A stretch of 64,000 nt of DNA from Streptomyces viridochromogenes (GTDB taxonomy: Bacteria > Actinomycetota > Actinomycetes > Streptomycetales > Streptomycetaceae). This document shows positions 46,040 through 55,253 of the stretch, in pieces. The DNA is taken from the NCBI RefSeq assembly GCF_001270495.1, contig NZ_LGUR01000106.1:146731-210730 (forward strand), written 5' to 3'. The notes under the pieces are model-generated. The model was not told the origin of the DNA. It was given only the letters and a program-made list of their open reading frames with translations, and did no database searches. Numbering within the stretch: position 1 is the first letter of the stretch; each line of letters begins with the position of its first letter. The position numbers and the translations under genes were made by a program.

Positions 46040-46828
46040 TCAGCACTCCACGTACACCACCGTCGCGTCGTCGTGCGTCTTGCTCCGCCCCAGATACGTC
46101 CGATCCTCCGCGTCGGCCCGCTCCAGCGTCCGTACCCGGTCCACCAGCCCCCGCGCCCCCTCCTTCCGTACGAAGGTGAAGCAGTCCCCCCAGTCCCCCT
46201 CCCGGAACTTCTCCACCCACCGCGTCGCCCCGTCCGTCAGCGCCGCCAGCGCCCGGACCTCCCCGCGCGGCAGCACCCCCGTCACCGCCCGCGCCGCCAC
46301 CGACGGATCCGCGGCGGCCGTGAAGAAGCCGCCCTCCTTGTTGCGGATGTGGGCGTCGATCAGGGCGTCCGTGGCCAGCGACGCACGCGGGAGGCGGGCC
46401 AGCCGGTCGTCCAGGAGCGGAGTGATCGTGCCGTCGGGCGACTCCAGCAGAAGGGCCGAGTCGGAGAGGATCAGGTACTCCACCGTCGCCGCCGACCAGC
46501 GGGCCAGAACCACCGTTGCCTGTGGGGTGCGTGGGTGAGAAAGGTCACAGGTTTGTGCATGGGCCTCGGCGGTACGCGTGAGAGCGTCACTCAGCGCGTC
46601 GGCGAGGGGAACATCGGGGAGTGAAACGGTCAGTTCGGTCAGGGCTCCGCCGAGCCGTGCGGTGAACCAGGGGACCGAATGCAGACAGCCCGTCTCACCC
46701 CTCGGTGGGGTCACTCCGTCCAGGACCACCAGTACGCCGCCCTGTCCCGAGGCGGGAAGGCCGACACTCGCGAAGTCCTCGTTGGGGCGGGCCGGGTCAC
46801 CGGGCTCCGAAACAAGCTCTGTTCGCAT
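46040..46828 (-). CDS. Divergent PP2C-type protein phosphatase
   Basis: The 262-residue protein shows diverged PP2C features: NEDFASVGL at the start, VLVVLDGVTPP with the metal-binding DG, LAALTDGATRWVE, and a C-terminal HDDATVVYVE resembling the final D-x-TV strand. Some metal-binding residues could not be matched, so activity is uncertain. It convergently faces the MarR gene. Confidence 0.72.
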   Translation of the reverse strand: MRTELVSEPGDPARPNEDFASVGLPASGQGGVLVVLDGVTPPRGETGCLHSVPWFTARLGGALTELTVSLPDVPLADALSDALTRTAEAHAQTCDLSHPRTPQATVVLARWSAATVEYLILSDSALLLESPDGTITPLLDDRLARLPRASLATDALIDAHIRNKEGGFFTAAADPSVAARAVTGVLPRGEVRALAALTDGATRWVEKFREGDWGDCFTFVRKEGARGLVDRVRTLERADAEDRTYLGRSKTHDDATVVYVEC

Positions 46829-47234
46829 CCAGCCAGTCTGCACGAGCCCTTCACAAGGTTCACGAACGGGTCGCATCGGCTGCCGTATGGGCGCGGCCGC
46901 GCAGGTCAGGCGTCTGATTTGGGGTGGAATGAAGCACTCCGGGAACGCGTGGCGGCGAATCCTGCCACCGCCCGCCGCAGACGTCCAACCGGCCCGCCGG
47001 GCAAGGGGCGTGCACGCGCCGGAGGAACTTGCCCGCCAACTCCCCTCCGGGGTTCACTCCTTCGGGTGGCGGGTCAGGTGATGCGCGGCCGTTGCCCACC
47101 GGCACTGGGAGGGTCGGGGACCGGTGAGGACACCCCCTGCTCGAGCGAAGTCGAGAGCTTGGGGGAGGGGTGTACGCAAGGTCGGCGGTAGTTGACGGAG
47201 CGTCATCCGGACCCATGGGTATCACGAGTCAGGA
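46829..47234. other. 406-bp intergenic region upstream of the conservon
   Basis: It separates the divergent PP2C-like gene and cvnA. The only clear structure is the hairpin repeat at 47131-47172. The cvn promoter should lie here, but no strong consensus is seen. Confidence 0.5.
47131..47172. repeat. Streptomyces-type hairpin repeat (CACCCC...CTCGA...TCGAG...GGGGTG)
   Basis: Outer arms CACCCC (47131-47136) and GGGGTG (47167-47172) enclose CTCGA (47140-47144) and TCGAG (47151-47155). It belongs to a class of small dispersed GC-rich palindromes of streptomycetes and sits 60 bp before cvnA. Confidence 0.6.
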
Positions 47235-50078
47235 ATGCGAGCACCGGTGCAGAAGATGCGGCCACGTCGCTCAGGCAAGCAGACGCCCTCCACGGGGGGC
47301 GCGCAGCCCGCTCCCGCTGCCACGACCGGCACCACCGGCGACGCCGCACCCGCCGGCAAGGGGCGTCCGACACACGTACGGAACCGGCTGATCGTCGCCG
47401 TGGCCGTCGTGGCCGCCGCCATCGCCGGCGCCGGCGTCCCCTCCGTCGTCGCCGCCTCCGGGCAACTGCACGACTCCCAGGAACTGGTGACGCTCGCCGA
47501 GCAGACCGAGAACGCGCTCACCCTCGCCCACTCCCTCGCCGACGAGCGCGACGAGGTCACCTCGTACATCGCCGCCGGCCGCCCCAAGTCCAAGGCGCCC
47601 AGCGAGCAGCGCAGCGTCCGCGTCGACCGGCAGGTCGAGGAACTGCGCGCCGACACCGACGCGCCCGCCTCGCTGCGCGACGACCTCGACGGCATCGCGG
47701 CCCTGCGCAGGGCCGCGCTCACCGGCCAGAGCAGCGCGCTGGAAGCGCACACCGCCTACTCGGCCACCATCACCGAACTCCACCGGCTCGCCGAGCGCCT
47801 GGCCGCACAGACGCCGCCCCGCGCGGGCGCCGGCGCCTACGCGCTCGCCGAGCTGGACTCCGCCGTACAGCAGGCCGCCGCCGCCCGCGGGCTGGTGCTC
47901 GCCGCCCTCAGCGTGCCGACCACCACCGAGACCGTCGTCGACCCGGTCACCGGCATCGCGAGCACCCGAGAGACCTCCTCGGACGCCGACGCCAAGCAGC
48001 GCGCCGCCCTCAGCGCCGCCGCCCAGCAGGCCCGGCTGCGCTCCGACGCCGCCCTCGCCGACTTCCACGACACCGCGCCGAAGACCGCCCGCACCTCGTA
48101 CGACTCCACGGTCACCGGACACGAGGTCAACACCGCCGACCGCTATCTGGCCGCCCTCACCGACCAGGCCACGCTCTCCGACCGGGATCTGGCCACCGAC
48201 ACCAAGCGTGCCGAGGCGGCCCTCTCCGCCCGCGTCGACCTGATGCGCGGTGTGGAGTCCGCCCTCTACGACCGCCGCACCAAGGCCCTGGAGCAGCTGC
48301 GCGACGACGACGTCACCGCGCTGGAGATCCGTATCGCCATCCTCGGCGCCCTGATGCTGCTCGCCGTGGGCGTCGCCACGGGCATGGCCCGCAGCCTCAC
48401 CCGGCCCCTCGCCGTCCTGCGCCTAGGCTCCGCCCGGCTCGCCGAGGCCGAGGACCCGGCGGCCGAGGAACCCGTCAAGTTCAACGGCCGCAAGGACGAG
48501 TTCGCCCAGGTCGTCAACTCCGTCAACGCCCTGCACGCCCACACCGTCGCCCTCCACGAGCGCATCACCACCCTGGAGTCCGACCGCAAGCACCTCGTCG
48601 GCCAGCGGCAGAAGATGGCCGACGCCCGTGAGGGGCTGCGCGCCGAACTCGCCGAGTCCGCAGCCCAGTTGGACCGCCTGCGGGACAGCATCGGCAGCAC
48701 CTTCGTCAACCTCGCCCTGCGCACCCTCGGCCTCGTCGAACGCCAGCTCGCCGTCATCGAGGGCCTGGAGGAGCGCGAGCAGGACCCCGAGCGCCTCTCC
48801 ACGCTCTTCAAGCTCGACCACTTCGCCACGGTCATGCGCCGGCACAGCGAGAACCTCCTCGTCCTGGCGGGCACCGAGCATGTCCAGCAGCACGCGGGAC
48901 CGGTCCCGCTCGTCGACGTCGTCCGCGCGGCGGTCAGCGAGATCGAGCGGTACGAGCGGGTCCGCATCGCCGCGCTCCCGCCCCACGCGCACGTCGCGGG
49001 CTTCGCGGCCGACGACCTCTCCCACCTCCTGGCCGAGCTGATGGAGAACGCGACCTCGTTCTCCCCGCCCGACCTGCCCGTCGAGGTCTCCGGCTGGCTG
49101 CTGGAGAGCGGCGAGGTCATGCTCTCCGTCCAGGACGAGGGCATCGCGATGACGGGCGAGCGCCTGACCCGCCTCAACTCCCGCCTCGCCGAGTTCGACC
49201 CCGAGAACTCCTACGACCAGGAGGGCGACGACGGCCTGGGCCTCGGCCTGTACGTCGTGGCCCGCCTCGCCCACCGCCACGGCGTCCGCGTGCAGCTCCG
49301 CGAGCACAAGCAGGGCGGCATCGCGGCGGTCGCGGTCCTGCCCAAGGGCCTCCTGGCCGCCGCCCCCGCGGCCGCGGTCCCGTCGGACTCACCGCACTCC
49401 ACCGGCACCCACGCCTTCTCCCTCCCCGGAGCCGACGCGGAGGCCAACTCCAACGTCCTGCACGGCCGCGCGAAGTCCGGCGACCCCCTGGTGGCCCTGG
49501 CGGAGAAGGCCGTACGGGAGACGGCGGAGGACAGCCGGCCGTCCGCACCCGAGGCCGAGCAGGAGCGCGAGCACCCGGCCGAGACCACGATGGAACTCCT
49601 GATCCCGGTACAGCCGGCGCCCGGCGAGTCGGAGGCTGCCGAGCCCGCGCTCGGCGAACCGGGGAGTGGTGAACCGGGAATCCATGAGCCCGCGGCCGCC
49701 GACGGCGAGGGCGCCCCACCTGGGCCACCCGCATCCGACGACGATGCCCGCACGGGTGGTGCGAGTGGGTACGAAAACCCCGCCGAAGGCGCAGCCGAGG
49801 CGGAACACACCCGCACCCCGGACGAGGACCCGCTCACCGACAAGGGCCTCCCCAAACGCACCCCGAAGATCACCGCCCCCGCCCAGGCCCCGCGCCAGCG
49901 GACCGGCACCGTCGACGCCGAAGCCCTCCGCAGGAGACTCGGCGGCTTCCGCAGGGGAGCGGAGGCGGGACACCGCGACGTACAGGCGGAGATCGCCGAA
50001 CACACGGGCCAGCACACGGCCCCGACAGCAGAATCCGAAGCAGCCACGGGGGGCACAGTCGAGGAGGCAAGCAGTTGA
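47235..50078 (+). CDS. cvnA: Conservon sensor kinase-like protein CvnA
   Basis: The 947-residue protein has two membrane helices (about 50-75 and 355-380) flanking an extracytoplasmic nitrate/nitrite-sensing (NIT)-like helical domain, a HAMP segment (SLTRPLAVLRLGSARL), a helical region with DHFATVMRRHSENLLVLAG in place of a canonical H-box, and a HATPase domain (ELMENATSFSPPD, GLGLGLYVVARLAHRHGV). A 250-residue acidic disordered tail follows. CvnA forms a membrane-bound G-protein-like complex with CvnB, C and D. Its TGA overlaps the cvnB TTG start by 4 bp. Confidence 0.93.
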   Translation: MRAPVQKMRPRRSGKQTPSTGGAQPAPAATTGTTGDAAPAGKGRPTHVRNRLIVAVAVVAAAIAGAGVPSVVAASGQLHDSQELVTLAEQTENALTLAHSLADERDEVTSYIAAGRPKSKAPSEQRSVRVDRQVEELRADTDAPASLRDDLDGIAALRRAALTGQSSALEAHTAYSATITELHRLAERLAAQTPPRAGAGAYALAELDSAVQQAAAARGLVLAALSVPTTTETVVDPVTGIASTRETSSDADAKQRAALSAAAQQARLRSDAALADFHDTAPKTARTSYDSTVTGHEVNTADRYLAALTDQATLSDRDLATDTKRAEAALSARVDLMRGVESALYDRRTKALEQLRDDDVTALEIRIAILGALMLLAVGVATGMARSLTRPLAVLRLGSARLAEAEDPAAEEPVKFNGRKDEFAQVVNSVNALHAHTVALHERITTLESDRKHLVGQRQKMADAREGLRAELAESAAQLDRLRDSIGSTFVNLALRTLGLVERQLAVIEGLEEREQDPERLSTLFKLDHFATVMRRHSENLLVLAGTEHVQQHAGPVPLVDVVRAAVSEIERYERVRIAALPPHAHVAGFAADDLSHLLAELMENATSFSPPDLPVEVSGWLLESGEVMLSVQDEGIAMTGERLTRLNSRLAEFDPENSYDQEGDDGLGLGLYVVARLAHRHGVRVQLREHKQGGIAAVAVLPKGLLAAAPAAAVPSDSPHSTGTHAFSLPGADAEANSNVLHGRAKSGDPLVALAEKAVRETAEDSRPSAPEAEQEREHPAETTMELLIPVQPAPGESEAAEPALGEPGSGEPGIHEPAAADGEGAPPGPPASDDDARTGGASGYENPAEGAAEAEHTRTPDEDPLTDKGLPKRTPKITAPAQAPRQRTGTVDAEALRRRLGGFRRGAEAGHRDVQAEIAEHTGQHTAPTAESEAATGGTVEEASS

Positions 50079-50578
50079 CCGCGCCCAGTACCTTCGGACT
50101 GAGCAGTGAAGCCCGCAACCTGCACTGGTTGTTGACGAATCTGGTCGAGGAGGTGCCGGGCATCCAGTCAGTCGCGGTGGTCTCCTCCGACGGATTGCTC
50201 CTGCTCTCCTCGGACCACGCCCGCAACGCGGAGGCCCGGGAGGCGAGGACCGGCAAGCCCACCGGCCCGCGCGGCTCCTCCGCCGACCTGGCCACCATCG
50301 TCTCCGGCATCGGCAGCCTCACCATCGGCGCCGCCAAGCTGATGCAGTTCGGCGGGGTGAAGCACACGATGATCGCGATGGAGGAGGGCAGCCTGTTCGT
50401 GATGTCCATCAGCGACGGCTCGCTGCTCGGCGTGCACGGCTCCGCGGACTGCGACATGAGCGTGGTGGCCTACCACATGGCGCTCTTCGTCGGCCGCGCC
50501 GGCCACGTCCTCACCCCCGAACTCCGCAGCGAGCTACGGAAGTCGCTGGAAGCCGCGTCGGCAGGGAGTACCCGATGA
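50075..50578 (+). CDS. cvnB: Conservon roadblock/LC7 protein CvnB
   Basis: The 167-residue protein contains a roadblock/LC7 domain (LHWLLTNLVEEVPGIQSVAVVSSDGLLLLSS to VVAYHMALFVGRAGHVL). It is thought to act as a GAP-like or scaffold partner of the CvnD GTPase. It starts with TTG inside the cvnA stop and overlaps cvnC by 4 bp. Confidence 0.94.
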   Translation: MTAPSTFGLSSEARNLHWLLTNLVEEVPGIQSVAVVSSDGLLLLSSDHARNAEAREARTGKPTGPRGSSADLATIVSGIGSLTIGAAKLMQFGGVKHTMIAMEEGSLFVMSISDGSLLGVHGSADCDMSVVAYHMALFVGRAGHVLTPELRSELRKSLEAASAGSTR

Positions 50579-51003
50579 GCAACGCCCCGCAGCACAGGCC
50601 CCAGCTCCCCGTCCGCGGCGGCGGCCGCAAGCCCGCCCGCGTGCGCCCCTACTCGCTCACCGGCGGCCGTACCCGCTTCGGCCACGTCCTCCTCGTCGAG
50701 ACGTTCGTCGGCAGCACGGCGGCGCTGGAGGCCGCCGAGGAGCGCCGGGAACTGACGAATGGTTCCCTCACCACCCGGGTGATGCCGGAGATGCGGGCCA
50801 TCGTCGAACTGTGCCGCCGTATGCGCACGGTGGCCGAGATCGCCGCGCTGCTGAAGATGCCGCTCGGCGTGGTCCGCGTGCTCCTCAGCGATCTCGCGGA
50901 CCAGGGAAGGATCCGTGTGTACGGCACCGGAACCGGCCACGGCACGGGCCGGCCGGAACGCGCGCTGCTGGAAAGGGTGCTGAGTGGACTCCGTCGTCTC
51001 TGA
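50575..51003 (+). CDS. cvnC: Conservon DUF742 protein CvnC
   Basis: The 142-residue protein is a DUF742 member: VRPYSLTGGRTR, a degenerate winged helix (MRTVAEIAALLKMPLGVVRVLLSDLADQG), and a C-terminal RALLERVLSGLRRL. DUF742 proteins are found almost only in conservons. It overlaps cvnD by 20 bp in another frame. Confidence 0.94.
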   Translation: MSNAPQHRPQLPVRGGGRKPARVRPYSLTGGRTRFGHVLLVETFVGSTAALEAAEERRELTNGSLTTRVMPEMRAIVELCRRMRTVAEIAALLKMPLGVVRVLLSDLADQGRIRVYGTGTGHGTGRPERALLERVLSGLRRL

Positions 51004-51634
51004 CGCCGCTCGCGGTGTCTCCCCCCGCCCCGACTCGTTCCTCGCCGACGAGGGGCCCGAACAGCCCTGGCAGACGGACCGTACCCGGGCTCCCATCGCC
51101 ACGAAGATAGTCGTGGCGGGTGGCTTCGGCGTCGGCAAGACCACGCTGGTCACCGCCGTCTCGGAGATCACGCCGCTCCAGACCGAGGCGCTGATGACCG
51201 AGGCGAGCGAGGGGACCGACGACCTCACCTCGACGCCCGGCAAGCTGACCACCACCGTGGCCATGGACTACGGCCGCATCACGCTCGACAACGACCTGGT
51301 GCTGTACCTGTTCGGTACGCCGGGCCAGCAGCGCTTCTGGTTCATGTGGGACGACCTGGTGCGCGGCGCGATCGGCGCGGTCGTCCTGGCCGACACCCGG
51401 CGGCTGAAGGACTGCTTCCCCGCGCTGGACTACTTCGAGAGCTGCGGACTGCCGTACGTCGTCGCGGTCAACCACTTCGACGACAGTGAGGTCTTCGAGC
51501 CGGAGGACGTGCGGGAGGCATTGACGATCCCGGCGCGCATACCTGTAATGATCATGGATGCGCGCCGTCGGATCACGGTGATCGAGACCCTCCTGAGCCT
51601 CGTCAGTCACGCGCTCGACGAAACGCCCGAGTAG
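50984..51634 (+). CDS. cvnD: Conservon small GTPase CvnD
   Basis: The 216-residue GTPase has the P-loop GGFGVGKTTL (about 43-52), DXXG-equivalent LFGTPGQQRFW, and the base-recognition NHFD. It is a Ras/Arf-like switch that cycles between GTP and GDP at the membrane with CvnA-C. It starts at a GTG within the end of cvnC. Confidence 0.94.
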   Translation: MDSVVSDAARGVSPRPDSFLADEGPEQPWQTDRTRAPIATKIVVAGGFGVGKTTLVTAVSEITPLQTEALMTEASEGTDDLTSTPGKLTTTVAMDYGRITLDNDLVLYLFGTPGQQRFWFMWDDLVRGAIGAVVLADTRRLKDCFPALDYFESCGLPYVVAVNHFDDSEVFEPEDVREALTIPARIPVMIMDARRRITVIETLLSLVSHALDETPE

Positions 51635-51660
51635 ATCCCCGAGTAGGAGAACAGCCCCGG

Positions 51661-52914
51661 ATGCGGAAGATACTCGTCGTCGGAGCCGGCCAGTCCGGAC
51701 TCCAGATCGCCCTCGGACTCCAGTCGCACGGGTACGAGGTCACCCTGATGTCCAACCGGACGGCGGACGAGATCCGCTCCGGCCGGGTCATGTCCACGCA
51801 GTGCATGTTCCACACGGCACTGCAGCACGAGCGCGATCTCCAGCTGAACTTCTGGGAGTCCCAGGCCCCGAAGATCGAAGGACTCGGCGTCTCGGTGGCG
51901 GCCCCCGGCTCGTGGAGCGAGGGCCCCGCGGCGCGGGCGATCGACTGGGTCGGACACCTCGACGGGTTCGCGCAGTCGGTCGACCAGCGGGTGAAGATGG
52001 CCGGCTGGATGGAGACGTTCGCGCAGCGCGGCGGCCAGCTGGTCATCCATGGCGCGGCGGTCGGCGACCTCGACTACTTCTCCCGTACGTACGACCTGGT
52101 GCTGGTGTCGGCGGGCAAGGGCGAGCTCGTCCAGATGTTCGGGCGGGACGCGGAGCGGTCCCCGTACAGCGAGCCGCAGCGCGCGCTGGCCGTGTCGTAC
52201 GTCCACGGCCTGGGCCCGCGTCCGGAGCACCCGGACCAGGAGGCCGTCCGCTGCAACCTCGTCCCCGGTGTCGGCGAGCTGTTCGTCATGCCCACCCTGA
52301 CGACCTCCGGGCGCGCGGACATCCTGTTCTGGGAGGGCATACCCGGCGGCCCGCTCGACGTCTTCGACGGCGTGAAGGACCCGGCGGAACACCTCTCCCT
52401 GACCCTGGAACTCATGGAGAAGTACGTCCCGTGGGAGTACGCGCGGGCCACCAAGGCCGAACTCACGGACGCGGGGGGCGTCCTCAGCGGGCGGTATGCG
52501 CCGACCGTGCGCAATCCGGTCGGGCGGCTGCCCGGCGGCGGGCTCGTGCTGGGCGTCGCGGACGTCGTCGTGGCGAACGACCCGATCACCGGGCAGGGGT
52601 CCAACTCGGCGTCCAAGTGCGCGGCCGCGTATCTCGCCTCGATCGTCGAGCACGGGGACAAGGAGTTCGACGAGGCGTGGATGCGCGCCACGTTCGACCG
52701 GTACTGGGCCACCGCTCAGCACGTGACCAAGTGGACGAACGCCATGCTGGCGCCGCCGCCGGAGCACATCCTCAACCTCATCGGCGCGGCGGGCCAGCTG
52801 CCGCCGGTCGCCGACCGGTTCGCCAACGGGTTCAACGACCCGGCCGACTTCGAGAACTTCTTGTACGAGCCGGAGAAGACCGGTGCGTATCTCGCCGAGG
52901 TCTCCGGCACCTAG
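51661..52914 (+). CDS. Styrene/indole monooxygenase-family flavoprotein
   Basis: The 417-residue protein has the FAD-binding Rossmann motif GAGQSGLQIA (8-17), the family MSTQCMFHTALQHE region near 44-57, and a second motif VVVANDPITGQGSNSASKCAAAYL near 300-325. Members epoxidise styrene or oxygenate indole with a separate reductase. It lies 26 bp after cvnD and is probably in the conservon operon, in the position where many conservons carry a cytochrome P450. No reductase gene is adjacent. Confidence 0.88.
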   Translation: MRKILVVGAGQSGLQIALGLQSHGYEVTLMSNRTADEIRSGRVMSTQCMFHTALQHERDLQLNFWESQAPKIEGLGVSVAAPGSWSEGPAARAIDWVGHLDGFAQSVDQRVKMAGWMETFAQRGGQLVIHGAAVGDLDYFSRTYDLVLVSAGKGELVQMFGRDAERSPYSEPQRALAVSYVHGLGPRPEHPDQEAVRCNLVPGVGELFVMPTLTTSGRADILFWEGIPGGPLDVFDGVKDPAEHLSLTLELMEKYVPWEYARATKAELTDAGGVLSGRYAPTVRNPVGRLPGGGLVLGVADVVVANDPITGQGSNSASKCAAAYLASIVEHGDKEFDEAWMRATFDRYWATAQHVTKWTNAMLAPPPEHILNLIGAAGQLPPVADRFANGFNDPADFENFLYEPEKTGAYLAEVSGT

Positions 52915-52973
52915 GTGTATTGACCCGCAGGGTTGTTCACGCGGGTGATGGGTGGCTGGCCGCCGGACAGGCC

Positions 52974-54059
52974 CTAGCGGCCGGCCTTTCCGCGTGCCTC
53001 CGGGCGTACGGCTCCCAGGACCGGGTTCGACGCGATCGGGGAGACCTTGATCTTCTCCCCGGGGCGCGGGGCCTGGATCACCTTGCCCTTGCCGATGTAC
53101 AGGGCCACGTGCGTGGCGTCGGGGAAGTAGACGACGAGGTCTCCCGGGCGCAGTTTCGGCAGCGGGATGCGGTCGAGCCGCGCCCACTGCTCCTGGCTCG
53201 TACGGGGGATCGGGGTGCCGGCGTGGGCCCATGCCTCGGACGTCAGCCCTGAGCAGTCGTACGACTTCGGGCCCTCCGCGCCCCACTTGTACGGCTTTCC
53301 CAGCTGCTTCCTGGCGTAGCGGATCGCTCGGTTCGCCCTGGAGGAGGGCTTGTGGTCGTCCTTGGCCAGGGCGCCGGATGCCATGAAGGCCCGCTGGGCC
53401 TTGGCGATGTCGGTCTTCTCGAATTCGGCCAGGGCCTTGAGCTGGGCGGCGGTCAGGGATGCCAGGAGTTCCTCGACCTTCCTGAGGCGCTTCTGCACGG
53501 CGTCCCTGTCCCTCTTCTGGCGTTTGGCCAGGGCGAGTTGCGTGTCGAGGGCCTTGCGGGCCCGGTGGGCCAGCTCGTCGGCCTTGCGTTCCGTGCCGGT
53601 CAGCCGGCCGACCGCCTCCGCGCGCTCGCGTGCCAGCAGGCCGATGACATGGCCCTGGTCCAGGGCGTGCTGGGGGTCGCGGGCCAGGAGCAGGCGTACG
53701 TACGGGGAGATGTCGGTGGTGTTCTGGTACTGCTGACGGGCCAGGCGGCCGGCCGCGCCTCGGCTGTCGTGCAGGGAGGCGCGGGCGCGGGCCAGGGCGG
53801 CGTCCAGGCGGGACACCTCGGTGCGCTGTTTCTTCAGCTTCTCCGCGGTGGCGTTGTAGGTCTCCGTGGCCTGTTCGGTCTTTCGGTAGAGGCGCTGGAG
53901 GTCCGTCAGGAGGGCGGCCGTGGAGCGCTCGGAATGCTCCCGGGGGGCGGGGGCCGGGTCGGGGGCCGCCATCGCGGGTGCCGGTACCGAAACGGATGCG
54001 AGGACCGTGGCGGCCGAGACCGCAGCCGTAGACGCCAGACGCAGAAGCCTTCCTGACAT
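52974..54059 (-). CDS. Secreted NlpC/P60 peptidoglycan hydrolase
   Basis: The 361-residue protein has a signal peptide (AAVSAATVLASVSVPAPAMA), a long coiled-coil (about 45-215), and a C-terminal NlpC/P60 domain with the catalytic Cys in SYDCSGLTSEAWAHAG, His in DATHVALYIGKG and RPGDLVVYF. It is an RipA-like D,L-endopeptidase. The ATG at 54059 follows GGAGGTG. A hairpin lies just upstream of the site. Confidence 0.93.
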   Translation of the reverse strand: MSGRLLRLASTAAVSAATVLASVSVPAPAMAAPDPAPAPREHSERSTAALLTDLQRLYRKTEQATETYNATAEKLKKQRTEVSRLDAALARARASLHDSRGAAGRLARQQYQNTTDISPYVRLLLARDPQHALDQGHVIGLLARERAEAVGRLTGTERKADELAHRARKALDTQLALAKRQKRDRDAVQKRLRKVEELLASLTAAQLKALAEFEKTDIAKAQRAFMASGALAKDDHKPSSRANRAIRYARKQLGKPYKWGAEGPKSYDCSGLTSEAWAHAGTPIPRTSQEQWARLDRIPLPKLRPGDLVVYFPDATHVALYIGKGKVIQAPRPGEKIKVSPIASNPVLGAVRPEARGKAGR

Positions 54060-54072
54060 GCCATCACCTCCG

Positions 54073-54100
54073 GTGCGGAGAGGATTTCTGCTCCGCACCG
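54073..54100 (-). promoter_or_regulatory. Hairpin directly upstream of the NlpC/P60 ribosome site
   Basis: On the minus strand GGTGCGGAG pairs perfectly with CTCCGCACC around a 10-base loop, and GGAGGTG follows immediately. A translational control role is possible; it does not match a riboswitch I can name. Confidence 0.4.
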
Positions 54101-54161
54101 CGAGCTTTAGCCGCGGACGGCCTGTTCGCTCGGCAGGTGTGCGCGGGGTGGCGGAGCCCCG

Positions 54162-54482
54162 TCACTCGTTCGTGTCGTGTGGCTTGCCCTGCGGCGTGGT
54201 GTCTGGCTTGGACCACGGCCAGTTCAGTCGGCGGCTCGGCTCGCCCTCGGGGGCGTACTCGTACTTCCAGCGGTGGGAGAGGCCCACGCGGGTGCCCGGT
54301 GTGCGCGGGACGCGGCGGTAGACGAGGACCGTGGGCGGCCCGCCGTGCGGGTCGGGCACGGGGATGCGGTACGTCTTGGGCGGGTGGCCTGTCATGCCCA
54401 GGAGCACGGGCAGGACGCGGCCGTCCATGGGGCCGCCCTCGAAAGGGGTGTCTTCGCTCTTCACGGCACCAGTGTCAGTCAT
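54162..54482 (-). CDS. Small conserved hypothetical protein
   Basis: The 106-residue protein reads VLPVLLGMTGHPPKTYRIPVPDPHGG and VYRRVPRTPGTRVGLSHRWKYEYAPEGEPSRRLNWPW. No known domain is recognised, but the sequence is not low-complexity. It overlaps the TetR gene's end by 8 bp on the same strand, so the two are co-transcribed. Confidence 0.65.
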   Translation of the reverse strand: MTDTGAVKSEDTPFEGGPMDGRVLPVLLGMTGHPPKTYRIPVPDPHGGPPTVLVYRRVPRTPGTRVGLSHRWKYEYAPEGEPSRRLNWPWSKPDTTPQGKPHDTNE

Positions 54483-55119
54483 CCGCCGCGAGCTGCTCGG
54501 ACAGGGCGGCGGTCTGGGGATCCCGCTTCGCGGTGACGGCGAGTGCGGCTGCGAACTGGTCGACCAGCCAGTCCCGTAGTTCCTCCACGGGCGGCTGCTT
54601 GCCCTCGTCGAGCCAGATGAGGGAGGCCGCCTCGACCGCGGTGATCCACATGCGCACGGTCATACGGAGGTGGAGGCCGGGATCGGTGACCCGCAGGTGA
54701 CTGAGGATGTGCTCGGCCGCGGCTCGGCGTACGCCGTCCACTATGGCGGTGGTGCGGGACGTCTCCACGACGCTGCCGCCCTGGAGGAGGGCGCTGAAGC
54801 CGGTGTCGTGTTCACCGACGAAGGTGAGGTAGCGGTCGAGGGCGCGGGAGAGGCGGGGGAGGAGGGGGCCCTCGCGGGGTTCGTCGAAGCAGTGCTGGAG
54901 CTCTTCGGCGGCCGAGCGGAGGGCGGCCTCGTAGAGCTGTTGCTTGCCGCCGGGGAAGTAGCGGTACACCAGGGGGCGGGAGACTCCGGCTGCCTCTGCC
55001 ACGTCGTCCAGGGACACGTCCTCGGGGGCGCGGTGTGCGAACAGTCTCAGCGCGGCGTCGAGGAGCTGACTGCGACGCTCCTCGACGCTGAGGCGGCGGT
55101 AGGCCGGAGCGGCGGTCAT
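54475..55119 (-). CDS. TetR-family transcriptional regulator
   Basis: The 214-residue regulator has an N-terminal helix-turn-helix (RRSQLLDAALRLFAHRAPEDVSLDDVAEAAGVSRPLVYRYF) and a TetR C-terminal ligand domain. It is upstream of a small gene on the same strand and near the two divergent di-iron genes, whose intergenic region carries a palindrome (56244-56257) that could be its operator. Confidence 0.92.
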   Translation of the reverse strand: MTAAPAYRRLSVEERRSQLLDAALRLFAHRAPEDVSLDDVAEAAGVSRPLVYRYFPGGKQQLYEAALRSAAEELQHCFDEPREGPLLPRLSRALDRYLTFVGEHDTGFSALLQGGSVVETSRTTAIVDGVRRAAAEHILSHLRVTDPGLHLRMTVRMWITAVEAASLIWLDEGKQPPVEELRDWLVDQFAAALAVTAKRDPQTAALSEQLAADD

Positions 55120-55170
55120 GGGATGAAGCCTAGTCGCCGTGAGGGGTGCTGGTGATCGGCGGTTGCGGAT

Positions 55171-55230
55171 CCGACGTGGCTGGTCGCGCACTTCCCCGCG
55201 CCCCTTGGGGAGCTGCGGTGCCGTCGGCTG
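55171..55230 (+). repeat. Dispersed Streptomyces hairpin repeat, copy B
   Basis: It reads CGACGTGGCTGGTCGCGC, then CCCCGCGCCCCTTGGGGAGCTGCGGTGCC. The same order is present on the minus strand at 32971-33053. It includes the inverted repeat CCCC TT GGGG. Confidence 0.75.
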
Positions 55231-55253
55231 TCAGGCGCGGGGCGCGGCCCCAC

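Noticed and set aside
54060..54161. c-di-AMP (ydaO) riboswitch before the NlpC/P60 gene
   Set aside because: The leader is about 100 bases and I could not find the conserved ydaO core.
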